This document shows positions 18,053 to 26,401 of a stretch of DNA of 51,232 nt, in pieces (position 1 is the first letter of the stretch; the number at the start of each line of letters is the position of its first letter). Under the pieces are notes generated by a model. It was not told where the DNA came from. It did not search any database and saw only the letters and a program-made list of their open reading frames with translations. The translations under genes and the position numbers were made by a program. The stretch lies in NCBI GenBank assembly GCA_013388965.1, contig JACAEG010000067.1:1-51232 (forward strand). The letters run 5' to 3'. The DNA comes from Pseudorhodoplanes sp. (GTDB lineage Bacteria > Pseudomonadota > Alphaproteobacteria > Rhizobiales > Xanthobacteraceae).

Positions 18053-18068
18053 CATTGTCGGGGTTGCT

Positions 18069-18836
18069 TCAGGCTTCCGTCCCGACGACGAATTCAACCC
18101 TGTCCGCTGCAAAACGCGCGCGCGTCGCCAGAACGGGCCGGCCGGCATCGTCGACATCGACGCTGTCCACCAGCAGAATCGGCCGGCCGGGCGCAAGACC
18201 CAGATGCGCCGCGTCGGTCGCCTCGGCGGCCGCGGTCAGGATTCGCGTGCTGCGCCGGCGGTAATCGGACACGCCGAACCGCGCGAGCGTCTTGGTCATG
18301 GATCGGACGGACGCATAGATTCTCTCCGCGCCGGCAAACCTTCGGCCCGGCAGCCACGTCGTGGCGATGCAGATCGCGATCTTGTCCGCGTGCCGCAGCG
18401 CGTCGATCCGCACCACGGATTCGCCAGGCGCAATGTTGAGCCGTGCGGCGGTTGCGGTATCCGCCGGCTCCATTGTCCCCGCCAGCATGCGCCCGCCCGC
18501 GGCATATCCTTTCGTGCCCACGATCTCCGAGAAGCGCGTGCGCGTGCTGATAGGATAGGCGATGCGCTGGGCTGCGACATAGGTGCCGCTGCCGCGTGTG
18601 GCGCGAACAAGCCCGCGCTCCGCAAGTCCGGCGATGGCCCTGCGCACGGTATGGCGGTTCACGCCGAAACGTTCGGCGATTTCGGTTTCGCCCGGAAGCC
18701 GCGACCCGGCCGGATGCGTGCCGTCGGCGATCGCGCGCTCGAGGTCGTCGGCGATGCGCCGCCACAATGCGACGCCGGCATCGCTGGCTTGCGCGACTTC
18801 ACGATTCATCGACCGGGGTTTCATGCGAGCCGTCAT
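18069..18836 (-). CDS. phnF: GntR/HutC-type phosphonate regulator
   Basis: A 255-aa transcription factor. An N-terminal winged helix (about residues 22-88, with GSRLPGETEIAERFGVNRHT and RGSGTYVA) is followed by a UbiC-like effector domain ending HLGLAPGRPILLVDS...DDAGRPV. This is the PhnF layout. It sits divergent from phnG with a 28-bp palindrome between them, so it very likely represses phnG-N and itself. No good Shine-Dalgarno is seen at 18836; ATGs at 18824 and 18809 are alternatives. Confidence 0.9.
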   Translation of the reverse strand: MTARMKPRSMNREVAQASDAGVALWRRIADDLERAIADGTHPAGSRLPGETEIAERFGVNRHTVRRAIAGLAERGLVRATRGSGTYVAAQRIAYPISTRTRFSEIVGTKGYAAGGRMLAGTMEPADTATAARLNIAPGESVVRIDALRHADKIAICIATTWLPGRRFAGAERIYASVRSMTKTLARFGVSDYRRRSTRILTAAAEATDAAHLGLAPGRPILLVDSVDVDDAGRPVLATRARFAADRVEFVVGTEA

Positions 18837-18871
18837 CGCGTTGTCATCAAAGCTTCACGCAGCGCCGCTAG

Positions 18872-18899
18872 AAAGTTGTCTATTAACATAGACAACTTT
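18872..18899. promoter_or_regulatory. phnF/phnG intergenic palindrome, probable PhnF operator
   Basis: Two perfect 12-bp arms (AAAGTTGTCTAT and ATAGACAACTTT) flank a TAAC centre. It ends two bases before the annotated phnG ATG and 35 bp from phnF. The inner TGTCTA/TAGACA is like known GntR-type PhnF sites. Repression of both genes is the likely role. Confidence 0.8.
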
Positions 18900-18901
18900 G
18901 C

Positions 18902-19384
18902 ATGGCGACCCCTGAATTCGGTCCGGACACGAAAAACGCTGCTCTGATCGAGATGCGGCGCGAGGCCATGAGGCTGCTGGCGAGTGCCGATGCGCGTGCG
19001 CTTGCGCAGCGGGTTGCTGCGCTCGGCGATCTGCCCGCGCATGACAATGTCCGCCGGCCGGAAAGCGGCCTCGTCATGGTGCGCGGGCGAATCGGCGGCG
19101 ACGGCGCGCCGTTCAATCTCGGCGAGGCGAGCGTGTCGCGCGCGGCCGTGCGCCTGGCGTCCGGCGAATTGGGCTTCGGCTATGCGCTCGGGCGCGATAC
19201 CGAAAAGGCCCGGCTGATCGCGCTCTGCGATGCCCTCATCCAGTCGGAGGCGTATCGCGACGCCGTCGCGGATCGCGTCCTGAGCCCCGTGCGCGCCGAG
19301 CGGGAGGCGCAGGAGAAGCTCTCGCGCGAACGCACGGCAGCGACGCGCGTCGAGTTCTTCACGCTGGTGCGCGGGGAGGACTAG
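18902..19384 (+). CDS. phnG: C-P lyase core subunit
   Basis: A 160-aa subunit of the PhnGHIJ carbon-phosphorus lyase complex. Conserved stretches are ALAQRVAALG, GLVMVRGRIGG, FNLGEASVSRAAVRL, LGFGYALGRDTEKARLIALCDAL and RVEFFTLVRGED. With PhnH, PhnI and PhnL it installs ribose triphosphate on phosphonates. The ATG at 18902 lies two bases past the operator and has no Shine-Dalgarno sequence; ATG codons at 18953 or 18968 would give a protein closer to the length of E. coli PhnG and may be the real starts. Confidence 0.92.
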   Translation: MATPEFGPDTKNAALIEMRREAMRLLASADARALAQRVAALGDLPAHDNVRRPESGLVMVRGRIGGDGAPFNLGEASVSRAAVRLASGELGFGYALGRDTEKARLIALCDALIQSEAYRDAVADRVLSPVRAEREAQEKLSRERTAATRVEFFTLVRGED

Positions 19385-19387
19385 CGC

Positions 19388-19969
19388 ATGATCGAGGCAG
19401 GCTTTGAAAATCCCGTGACCGAAGCGCAATCGACATTCCGCTCGATCATGGACGCGACGGCAAGGCCGGGATCGCCCTTTTCGATTGCGGGCGTTGCCGG
19501 TGCGCCGTCGTCGCTCTATCCGTCCACCGCCGCCATTGCCCTGACGCTCCTCGACCACGATGCGCCGCTTTGGATCGACGATCCGGCGGACGAGGTCCTG
19601 AACTGGGTCCGGTTTCACACCTCTGCGCCGGTGGTGACGCTTGCGGCCGATGCCGCCTTTGCGATCGTGACCCGCCCGCAATCTCTTCCGCCGCTGGGGT
19701 CGTTCAATCCCGGCACGCTCGACTATCCGGACGTCTCCACCACGGTGATCGTGCAGGTCGAGACGCTCACGGGCGGCGCTCCTCTGACGCTCGCCGGTCC
19801 GGGCATCAAGGGGCGGCAGACGCTCGCGCCGGCTCCGATACCGTCCGGTCTGACGCAGCAGCTTGACGCCAATCGCGCGCTGTTTCCCCGCGGGATCGAT
19901 CTTCTTTTCGTCAGCGCAGGCGAGGTCGCGGCGCTCCCACGCTCCGTCCGCGTCGTTGAGGGCGGCTGA
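19388..19969 (+). CDS. phnH: C-P lyase core subunit
   Basis: A 193-aa PhnH. The N-terminal GFENPVTEAQSTFRSIMDATARPG and the later FNPGTLDYPDVSTTVIVQV and LTLAGPGIKG segments are characteristic. PhnH dimers pack in the PhnGHIJ complex. The start is 3 bp after phnG and the gene ends 1 bp before phnI, so all are in one transcript. Confidence 0.93.
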   Translation: MIEAGFENPVTEAQSTFRSIMDATARPGSPFSIAGVAGAPSSLYPSTAAIALTLLDHDAPLWIDDPADEVLNWVRFHTSAPVVTLAADAAFAIVTRPQSLPPLGSFNPGTLDYPDVSTTVIVQVETLTGGAPLTLAGPGIKGRQTLAPAPIPSGLTQQLDANRALFPRGIDLLFVSAGEVAALPRSVRVVEGG

Positions 19970-19970
19970 C

Positions 19971-21071
19971 ATGTATGTGGCTGTGAAGGGCGGCGAGCAG
20001 GCGATCGAAAATGCGCACCTGCTGCTGGCGTCCGAACGCCGTGGCGATCCCGCCATTCCGGAATTGTCGCTCGCGCAGATTTCGGAACAACTGACGCTCG
20101 CGGTCGACCGCGTGATGACGGAAGGCTCGATCTATGACCGCGAGCTGGCCGCCCTTGCGATCAGGCAGGCGCGTGGCGATCTGATTGAGGCGATCTTCCT
20201 GCTGCGCGCATTCCGCGCGACGCTGCCGCGCTTTGGCGCGAGCGAGCCGGTCGATACCGGCGCGATGGCGATCCGCCGCCGTATCTCGGCAACCTTCAAG
20301 GATCTGCCCGGCGGGCAGATCCTCGGGCCGACCTTCGACTACACCCACCGCCTGATCGAGCCAGATGCCGCAGATGCGGCGCCGCAGGTGCCGGCCGTTG
20401 TGGACGCGGTGGAGGAGCCGATGCCGCGGGTGACCGATCTCCTGGCCGCCGACAATCTGATCGAACGATCCCCCGCACGAGATTTCGATGCCCCGGTCGG
20501 CGACCTGACCCGCGAGCCCCTGTCCTTCCCGGCCGAGCGCGACGTGCGGCTGCAGAATCTCGCGCGCGGCGACGAGGGCTTTCTGCTGGCGCTCGGCTAT
20601 TCCACGCAGCGCGGCTTCGGCCGCACCCATCCCTTTGCCGGCGAAATCCGCCTCGGGGAGGTCGAGGTGGAATTCGTTGCGGAGGATGCGGGCTTTGCCG
20701 TGCCGCTCGGCCGGATCACCGTGACAGAGTGTCAAATGATCAATCAATTTGCAGGCTCGGCCACCGAACCGCCCCGCTTCACGCGCGGCTATGGGCTGAC
20801 CTTCGGTCATTGCGAACGCAAGGCGATGGCGATGGCCCTGGTCGATCGTTCGCTGCGTGCGCGCGAGCTGGGCGAGGACGTCAAGGCCCCCGCACAGGAC
20901 GAGGAATTCGTGCTGTCGCATTCCGACAACGTGCAGGCGACCGGCTTTGTCGAGCATCTGAAGCTGCCGCATTACGTCGATTTCCAGGCGGAGCTTGGGC
21001 TGGTGCGCAAGCTCCGATCGGACTTTGAGCGCGGCGCATCGCCGGATGCGCTGGCGGAGGCGGCGGAATGA
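19971..21071 (+). CDS. phnI: C-P lyase core subunit (nucleosidase component)
   Basis: A 366-aa PhnI, the subunit that displaces adenine from ATP with a phosphonate. Family landmarks are MYVAVKGGEQAIENAH at the start, AVDRVMTEGSIYDRELAALAIRQARGD, LGYSTQRGFGRTHPF, TECQMINQF and RGYGLTFGHCERKAMAMALVDR. The ATG directly follows the phnH stop. It overlaps phnJ by four bases. Confidence 0.95.
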   Translation: MYVAVKGGEQAIENAHLLLASERRGDPAIPELSLAQISEQLTLAVDRVMTEGSIYDRELAALAIRQARGDLIEAIFLLRAFRATLPRFGASEPVDTGAMAIRRRISATFKDLPGGQILGPTFDYTHRLIEPDAADAAPQVPAVVDAVEEPMPRVTDLLAADNLIERSPARDFDAPVGDLTREPLSFPAERDVRLQNLARGDEGFLLALGYSTQRGFGRTHPFAGEIRLGEVEVEFVAEDAGFAVPLGRITVTECQMINQFAGSATEPPRFTRGYGLTFGHCERKAMAMALVDRSLRARELGEDVKAPAQDEEFVLSHSDNVQATGFVEHLKLPHYVDFQAELGLVRKLRSDFERGASPDALAEAAE

Positions 21072-21940
21072 ACGCGCCCGCCTACAACTTCGCCTATCTC
21101 GACGAGCAGACCAAGCGCATGATCCGGCGCGCGATCCTCAAGGCGATCGCGATCCCCGGCTATCAGGTGCCGTTCGCGAGCCGCGAAATGCCGATGCCCT
21201 ATGGCTGGGGCACGGGCGGCGTGCAGGTGACGGCCTCGATCCTCGGCCCGAACGACGTGCTCAAGGTCATCGACCAGGGCTCCGACGACACGACCAATGC
21301 GGTGTCGATCCGCAAGTTCTTCCAGCGCACGGCGGGCGTGGCGACGACGACGCATACGAGGGACGCGACCGTCATCCAGACGCGCCACCGCATCCCGGAG
21401 CAGGCGCTGGCGGAAGGGCAGGTGCTCGTCTTTCAGGTTCCGATCCCCGAGCCATTGCGGTTCCTGGAGCCGCGCGAGACCGAGACGCGCCGCATGCACG
21501 CGCTCGCCGATTACAGTCTGATGCACCTCAAGCTTTATGAGGATATCGCGCGTCACGGCCGCATCTCCACGAGCTACGCCTACCCGGTGAAGGTGCAGGG
21601 TCGCTATGTCATGGATCCCTCGCCGACGCCGAAATTCGACAATCCCAAGATGAACGATTGCGCGGCGCTGCAATTGTTCGGCGCGGGGCGCGAGAAGCGC
21701 ATCTACGCTATTCCGCCCTACACCGCGGTCGTCTCGCTCGATTTCGAGGATCATCCCTTCGAGCGCTACCGTCACGACGCGCGCTGCGAATTGTGCGGAG
21801 CGGACGATTCCTATCTCGACGAGGTCATTACCGACGATCGCGGCGGCCGCATGTTCGTGTGCTCCGACACCGATTATTGCGAGGCCCGCCGCGCAACCGC
21901 GGACAAGCCTCATGCCGTCCCGCAAGGTTATCCGGCATGA
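21068..21940 (+). CDS. phnJ: alpha-D-ribose 1-methylphosphonate 5-phosphate C-P lyase
   Basis: A 290-aa radical-SAM enzyme that breaks the C-P bond, releasing methane or another hydrocarbon and ribose-1,2-cyclic phosphate 5-phosphate. The cluster and catalytic cysteines follow the PhnJ spacing C-x2-C-x21-C-x5-C at residues 240, 243, 265 and 271, within one residue of E. coli numbering. The N-terminal YNFAYLDEQTKRMIRRAILK is typical. It overlaps phnI and the following GNAT gene by four bases each. Confidence 0.97.
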   Translation: MNAPAYNFAYLDEQTKRMIRRAILKAIAIPGYQVPFASREMPMPYGWGTGGVQVTASILGPNDVLKVIDQGSDDTTNAVSIRKFFQRTAGVATTTHTRDATVIQTRHRIPEQALAEGQVLVFQVPIPEPLRFLEPRETETRRMHALADYSLMHLKLYEDIARHGRISTSYAYPVKVQGRYVMDPSPTPKFDNPKMNDCAALQLFGAGREKRIYAIPPYTAVVSLDFEDHPFERYRHDARCELCGADDSYLDEVITDDRGGRMFVCSDTDYCEARRATADKPHAVPQGYPA

Positions 21941-22407
21941 AATCGCAATCCGCAATCAGCATGCGCGAGGCTGGCGTCCCCGATCTGCCGCAGGTCCTCG
22001 CCCTCTATGCCCAGCCGGAGCTTGACGACGGCGACGTTCTGCCGATTGCGGAGGCGGAGCGGCTGTTCGCGAAGTTCGCCGACTATCCCGACTACAAGCT
22101 TTACATCGCGGAGCAGGATGGCGTCGTGGTCGGCACCTTCGCGTTGCTGATCATGGACAATCTCGGTCATCGCGGCGCGCCCTCGGCCATCATCGAGGAT
22201 GTTGTGGTGGCGCCGGATCGCCAGGGCAGCGGCATCGGGCAGGCGATGATGCGCTTTGCGCTCGATCGCTGCCGCGCCAAGGGGTGCTACAAGGCGATGC
22301 TGTCCTCGAATGCGCGGCGAGAGCGCGCGCATGCCTTCTACGAGGCGCTCGGCTTCGAGCGTCACGGCTACAGCTTCCGCGCGGATTTGACGGCGGTCGG
22401 CGCATGA
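21937..22407 (+). CDS. GNAT N-acetyltransferase in phn operon (PhnO-like role)
   Basis: A 156-aa GNAT protein. The acetyl-CoA loop region reads IEDVVVAPDRQGSGIGQAMM, followed by C-terminal ERAHAFYEALGFERHGYSF. Its place between phnJ and phnK, with four-base overlaps on both sides, suggests it acetylates aminoalkylphosphonates as PhnO does. It need not be orthologous to E. coli PhnO, so I give no symbol. Confidence 0.85.
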   Translation: MKSQSAISMREAGVPDLPQVLALYAQPELDDGDVLPIAEAERLFAKFADYPDYKLYIAEQDGVVVGTFALLIMDNLGHRGAPSAIIEDVVVAPDRQGSGIGQAMMRFALDRCRAKGCYKAMLSSNARRERAHAFYEALGFERHGYSFRADLTAVGA

Positions 22408-23189
22408 CCATCTCGCGCGAAGAGCCGCTGCTGGCCGCCGAGGGCCTGACCAGATGGTACGGGCGGCAACTCGGCTGCCGCGATGTGTCGTTCTCGATCT
22501 ACGAGGGCGAGGTGCTGGCCATCGTCGGCGAATCCGGTTCGGGCAAGTCGACCCTGCTCCAGCTTCTGTCCGCGCAGTTGGAGCCGAGCGAAGGGCATGT
22601 CCGCTATCGCATGCGCGACGGCGTGACCCGCGATCTTGGCCTGCTGGGCGAGGCGGAGCGGCGATTCCTGTTTCGCACCGACTGGGGCTATGTCCATCAG
22701 GACGCCGCCCAGGGCCTGCGCATGTCCGTCTCCGCCGGCGCCAATGTCGGCGAGCGGCTGATGGCGAATGGCTGGCGCCATTACGGCCGCATCCGCGCGA
22801 CGGCCGAGACCTGGCTCGACCGGGTGGAGATCGACCGCGGCCGGATCGACGACACGCCCCGCACCTATTCCGGGGGCATGCGCCAGCGGCTGCAGATCGC
22901 GCGCAACCTGGTGACCGAGCCGCGCCTCGTTTTCATGGACGAGCCGACAGGCGGGCTCGATGTCTCGGTGCAGGCGCGGCTCCTCGACCTCCTGCGCGGG
23001 CTCGTGACCGATCTCGGGCTCGCGGCCATCGTTGTGACGCACGACCTTGCCGTCGCACGTCTGTTGTCTCACCGCATCATGGTGATGAAAGGCGGGCAGG
23101 TGATCGAGACCGGGCTGACGGATCAGGTGCTGGACGATCCGCAGGAACCCTACACCCAGCTTCTCGTCGCCTCGATCCTGCCGGCCTGA
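22404..23189 (+). CDS. phnK: C-P lyase accessory ABC-type ATPase
   Basis: A 261-aa ABC-family protein that binds the PhnGHIJ core rather than a membrane permease. Motifs are GESGSGKST (Walker A), the PhnK-type WGYVHQDAAQGLRM Q-loop, YSGGMRQRLQ (signature) and LVFMDEPTGGLD (Walker B). The ATG overlaps the GNAT stop. The open frame upstream of 22404 is the GNAT gene in another frame. Confidence 0.93.
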   Translation: MTISREEPLLAAEGLTRWYGRQLGCRDVSFSIYEGEVLAIVGESGSGKSTLLQLLSAQLEPSEGHVRYRMRDGVTRDLGLLGEAERRFLFRTDWGYVHQDAAQGLRMSVSAGANVGERLMANGWRHYGRIRATAETWLDRVEIDRGRIDDTPRTYSGGMRQRLQIARNLVTEPRLVFMDEPTGGLDVSVQARLLDLLRGLVTDLGLAAIVVTHDLAVARLLSHRIMVMKGGQVIETGLTDQVLDDPQEPYTQLLVASILPA

Positions 23190-23199
23190 TGGATTGCGC

Positions 23200-23895
23200 A
23201 TGACCGTCCTCGATATCAGGAATGCGGGCAAGACCTTCACCATGCATCTGCAGGGCGGATTGCGGCTGCCGGTGGTGCAGGGCGTCTCGTTCCGCGTCAT
23301 GCCGGGCGAGTGTGTAGTACTCGCCGGGCCGTCCGGTTGCGGCAAATCCTCGATCCTGAAGATGATCTACGGGAGCTATCGCTGCGGGGAGGGTCATATC
23401 GTCGTCGATCATGGCGACGTGCGGGTCGATCTCGCGCGCGCCGAGCCGCGGGAGATCCTGGCGCTGCGCCGCAGTGCCATCGGCTATGTGTCGCAGTTCC
23501 TGCGCGCGGTGCCGCGCGTGGCCGCCATCGATGTGGTGGCAGAGCCGCTGGTGAGCGACGGCGTTTCGCGCAGTGAGGCGCGCGAACGCGCCGGCGCCTT
23601 TCTGGCGCGGCTCAATATCGCGCCGCGATTGTGGGATCTGCCACCCGCGACATTTTCCGGCGGCGAGCAGCAACGCATCAATATCGCGCGCGGGTTTCTG
23701 CCAGAGCGGCCCATCCTCCTGCTTGACGAACCGACCGCGTCGCTCGACGCGGCCAACCGCAACGTGGTCGTCGATCTCATCCACGCCAGGAAATCGGCGG
23801 GCACCGCCATCGTGGCCATCGTGCACGATGACGAAGTCAGAGATTCCATTGCCGACACCGTCATAGACATCGCTCAATTCACGGCAGCAGCATGA
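23200..23895 (+). CDS. phnL: C-P lyase accessory ABC-type ATPase
   Basis: A 231-aa ATPase-like protein that works with PhnG/H/I in transferring phosphonate to the ribose of ATP. Motifs are GPSGCGKSS, VSQFLRAVPRV (PhnL-type Q-loop), FSGGEQQRINIAR and ILLLDEPTASLD. ATG 23200 is preferred over an in-frame TTG at 23194. It overlaps phnM by four bases. Confidence 0.94.
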   Translation: MTVLDIRNAGKTFTMHLQGGLRLPVVQGVSFRVMPGECVVLAGPSGCGKSSILKMIYGSYRCGEGHIVVDHGDVRVDLARAEPREILALRRSAIGYVSQFLRAVPRVAAIDVVAEPLVSDGVSRSEARERAGAFLARLNIAPRLWDLPPATFSGGEQQRINIARGFLPERPILLLDEPTASLDAANRNVVVDLIHARKSAGTAIVAIVHDDEVRDSIADTVIDIAQFTAAA

Positions 23896-25043
23896 CGTCG
23901 CAGGACCATATCATCAGCAACGCACGCGTCGTGCTGGCGGATCGCGTCATCGAGCGCGGCTGGCTCGCCGTGGCGGACGGTCGCATCGTGGAGTTCGGGG
24001 AAGGCGGCGCCCCGGAGCGCGGCGAGGACATCGGCGGCGACCTGCTGATGCCGGGTCTGGTCGAATTGCATACCGATCATCTCGAAGCGCACTATGTGCC
24101 GCGTCCAAAGGTGTATTGGAACCCGATCGCGGCCGTCGTCTCCTATGACGGTCAGCTCGCGACCTGCGGGATCACCACGGTTCTCGATTCGCTGCGCATC
24201 TGGCGCGAGGAGGGCGTCGAAGAGGTCGACGGCGAGGCGGAAACGCTCGCGAACGCGATCGCGGCGGCCCGTGACGCCGGCCTGCTTCGTGCCGATCACT
24301 ATCTGCATCTGCGATGCGAGGTCCCGATGCCCGATGTCGTGGCGGAGGCGCAGGAATTGATTGAAAGACCGGACGTCAGGCTGCTGTCGCTCATGGACCA
24401 TACTCCGGGCCAGCGCCAGTTTCGCGACGAGGAGAAGCTGCGGACCTATTATCGCGGCAAGAAAGGCGGTCTCAGCGACGCCGAACTCGATGCGCTGTTC
24501 GAGAAGCGCATCCGCTATCAGAACGAGCACGGCGAAAGGAACTACCGGGCGCTTGTCGACATGGCTCGCCGTCATGGCATGCCGCTGGCCAGCCACGACG
24601 ATACCACTCTCGATCATGTCCAGGAGGCGATTCAGAACAAGGTGGCGATTGCCGAGTTTCCAACGACGATGGAGGCGGCCGAAGCTCTGCACCGGGCCGA
24701 TATCCGAGTGATGATGGGCGCCCCCAACCTTGTCCGCGGCGGCTCTCATTCAGGCAATGTAGCGACCGCGGTTCTCGCGGAGGCCGGCCTGCTCGATGTC
24801 CTGTCCTCGGACTATGTGCCCTCCAGCCTGCTGATGGCGGCCATCGCGATGCCCCGCGTGGTGCCCGGCATCGACCTTGCAACATCCGTCCGCACCGTAA
24901 CCAGGACCCCGGCCGAGGCGGTCGGGTTTCACGACCGCGGCGAGATCGCGGTCGGCAAGCGCGCCGATCTCATTCGCGTGCATGTCGCACATGATGTTCC
25001 GGCCGTGCGCAGCGTGTGGCGGGACGGGGATAGGGTGGCATGA
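23892..25043 (+). CDS. phnM: alpha-D-ribose 1-methylphosphonate 5-triphosphate diphosphatase
   Basis: A 383-aa amidohydrolase-superfamily enzyme that removes pyrophosphate from the phosphonate ribose triphosphate. The PhnM signature ELHTDHLEAHYVPRPKVYW, MDHTPGQRQFRD, ASHDDTT (metal histidine), GAPNLVRGGSHSGN and LSSDYVPSSL are all present. It overlaps phnL and phnN by four bases each. Confidence 0.96.
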   Translation: MTSQDHIISNARVVLADRVIERGWLAVADGRIVEFGEGGAPERGEDIGGDLLMPGLVELHTDHLEAHYVPRPKVYWNPIAAVVSYDGQLATCGITTVLDSLRIWREEGVEEVDGEAETLANAIAAARDAGLLRADHYLHLRCEVPMPDVVAEAQELIERPDVRLLSLMDHTPGQRQFRDEEKLRTYYRGKKGGLSDAELDALFEKRIRYQNEHGERNYRALVDMARRHGMPLASHDDTTLDHVQEAIQNKVAIAEFPTTMEAAEALHRADIRVMMGAPNLVRGGSHSGNVATAVLAEAGLLDVLSSDYVPSSLLMAAIAMPRVVPGIDLATSVRTVTRTPAEAVGFHDRGEIAVGKRADLIRVHVAHDVPAVRSVWRDGDRVA

Positions 25044-25651
25044 ATCCGCTTGGCCGGCCGGATTCGATATCGGACGCTCCAAAGCGCGTCGGTCCGGGCG
25101 CGCTTGTTGCTGTCTGCGGACCGAGCGGTGCGGGCAAGGACACCCTGATCGCTCTGGCGCGCGCCAGGAGCGCAGCTGATCCGAACGTCATATTTGCACG
25201 GCGCGTCGTGACGCGCCCGCAATCCGGGTTTGAGGATCACGACAGCCTGAGTGACGAGGCCTTCGATCGGGACGTTCGGGAGAATCGATTCGCGTTCTGG
25301 TGGACCGCTCACGGGTTGAAATACGGGATACCGGCGGCGGTCGATGACCACGTGGCCGCGGGACGCTGCGTCGTGTGCAATGTGTCGCGCGCGATCCTGG
25401 GCTCCCTGCGGGAACGCTATGCCCGCGTGCTGGTGGTGCTGGTCACCGCTCCGCCCGAAATCCTCGCCGCCCGGCTTGGCCGGCGGGGGCGTGCAAGCGA
25501 CGGCAGCCTCGAGCAGCGCCTGGCGCGAAGCACGGGGATCGCGCGCCAATTTGCTCCCGATGTCGTCATTCACAATGACGGGACGCCGGAAAGGGGAGCG
25601 GCCGATCTCCTCAGGGCGATCGACAGCCAGTTCATCGTCTTTTCGGTCTGA
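25040..25651 (+). CDS. phnN: ribose 1,5-bisphosphate phosphokinase
   Basis: A 203-aa guanylate-kinase-like enzyme that phosphorylates ribose 1,5-bisphosphate to PRPP. The P-loop is GPSGAGKDT (residues 27-35). The RRVVTRP and FAFWWTAHGLKYGIP segments are typical of PhnN. It joins C-P lyase output to nucleotide synthesis and could also serve ribose 1,5-bisphosphate from the AMP phosphorylase encoded near 46 kb. Confidence 0.93.
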   Translation: MNPLGRPDSISDAPKRVGPGALVAVCGPSGAGKDTLIALARARSAADPNVIFARRVVTRPQSGFEDHDSLSDEAFDRDVRENRFAFWWTAHGLKYGIPAAVDDHVAAGRCVVCNVSRAILGSLRERYARVLVVLVTAPPEILAARLGRRGRASDGSLEQRLARSTGIARQFAPDVVIHNDGTPERGAADLLRAIDSQFIVFSV

Positions 25652-25654
25652 GCG

Positions 25655-26365
25655 ATGGGCCGGTCCACGCCGCAGCCGCGATACGCGATCTATTTCACGC
25701 CACCGCCCTATTCGCCGCTGGCGCGGTTTGGCGCGAGCGTGATCGGATACGACTGCTTCGAGAAGGTCGATGTGAACCATTGCCTGCTGACGGGGGTCGG
25801 AGCGCAGGAGCTTGCTTTCGCCACAGCGGCTCCGCGCCGCTACGGCTTTCATGCGACTCTGGTCGCACCCTTCCATCTGAAAAAAGATGCATCCGAGGAC
25901 GATCTGCGGAATGCTCTCGATGTCTTCTCGGTTTCGCATGCGCCGGTCCCTCTGGGACCGATGAAGGTGGCGACCCTCGAGGATTTCATCGCGCTCACGC
26001 CCGTGAAGGTGCCCGACGAGCTCGCCGCGCTGGAGCAGGCCTGCGTCGAATTCTTCGAGCCGTTCCGCGCGCCGCTCAGCGCGGCCGACCGCGAACGGCG
26101 TCTGTCCGCCGGGCTGTCGCGCCGCCAGCAGGACTATCTGGAGCAATGGGGCTACCCTTTTGTGTTCGAGGAGTTCAGGTTCCACATGACGCTGACGGGC
26201 CGGCTGGCGCCGCGCGATCACGCGCGCTTCAAGTCCGCGCTCACCGCTGCTTTCGGCCCTCTCTCCTCCAACTATGTGGACCTCGACGCCTTGTCTTTGA
26301 TGCGCCAGCAGGACCGTGATACGCGCTTCGAGGTGCTGGAGCGCAGAGTCATGAGAATGCGGTGA
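25655..26365 (+). CDS. DUF1045 phosphonate-metabolism protein, 2H-phosphoesterase-like
   Basis: A 236-aa protein of the DUF1045/TIGR03223 group found in alphaproteobacterial phn operons. Two H-x-T motifs, H66-A-T68 (YGFHATL) and H177-M-T179 (FRFHMTL), define the 2H phosphoesterase fold, which acts on cyclic phosphates. No phnP is present in the window, so this may open the ribose 1,2-cyclic phosphate made by PhnJ. That role is inferred. The gene follows phnN by 3 bp. Confidence 0.85.
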   Translation: MGRSTPQPRYAIYFTPPPYSPLARFGASVIGYDCFEKVDVNHCLLTGVGAQELAFATAAPRRYGFHATLVAPFHLKKDASEDDLRNALDVFSVSHAPVPLGPMKVATLEDFIALTPVKVPDELAALEQACVEFFEPFRAPLSAADRERRLSAGLSRRQQDYLEQWGYPFVFEEFRFHMTLTGRLAPRDHARFKSALTAAFGPLSSNYVDLDALSLMRQQDRDTRFEVLERRVMRMR

Positions 26366-26401
26366 TTCGGGCCACGGGTGTCGGCACGGCAGGGAGGGAT
26401 A

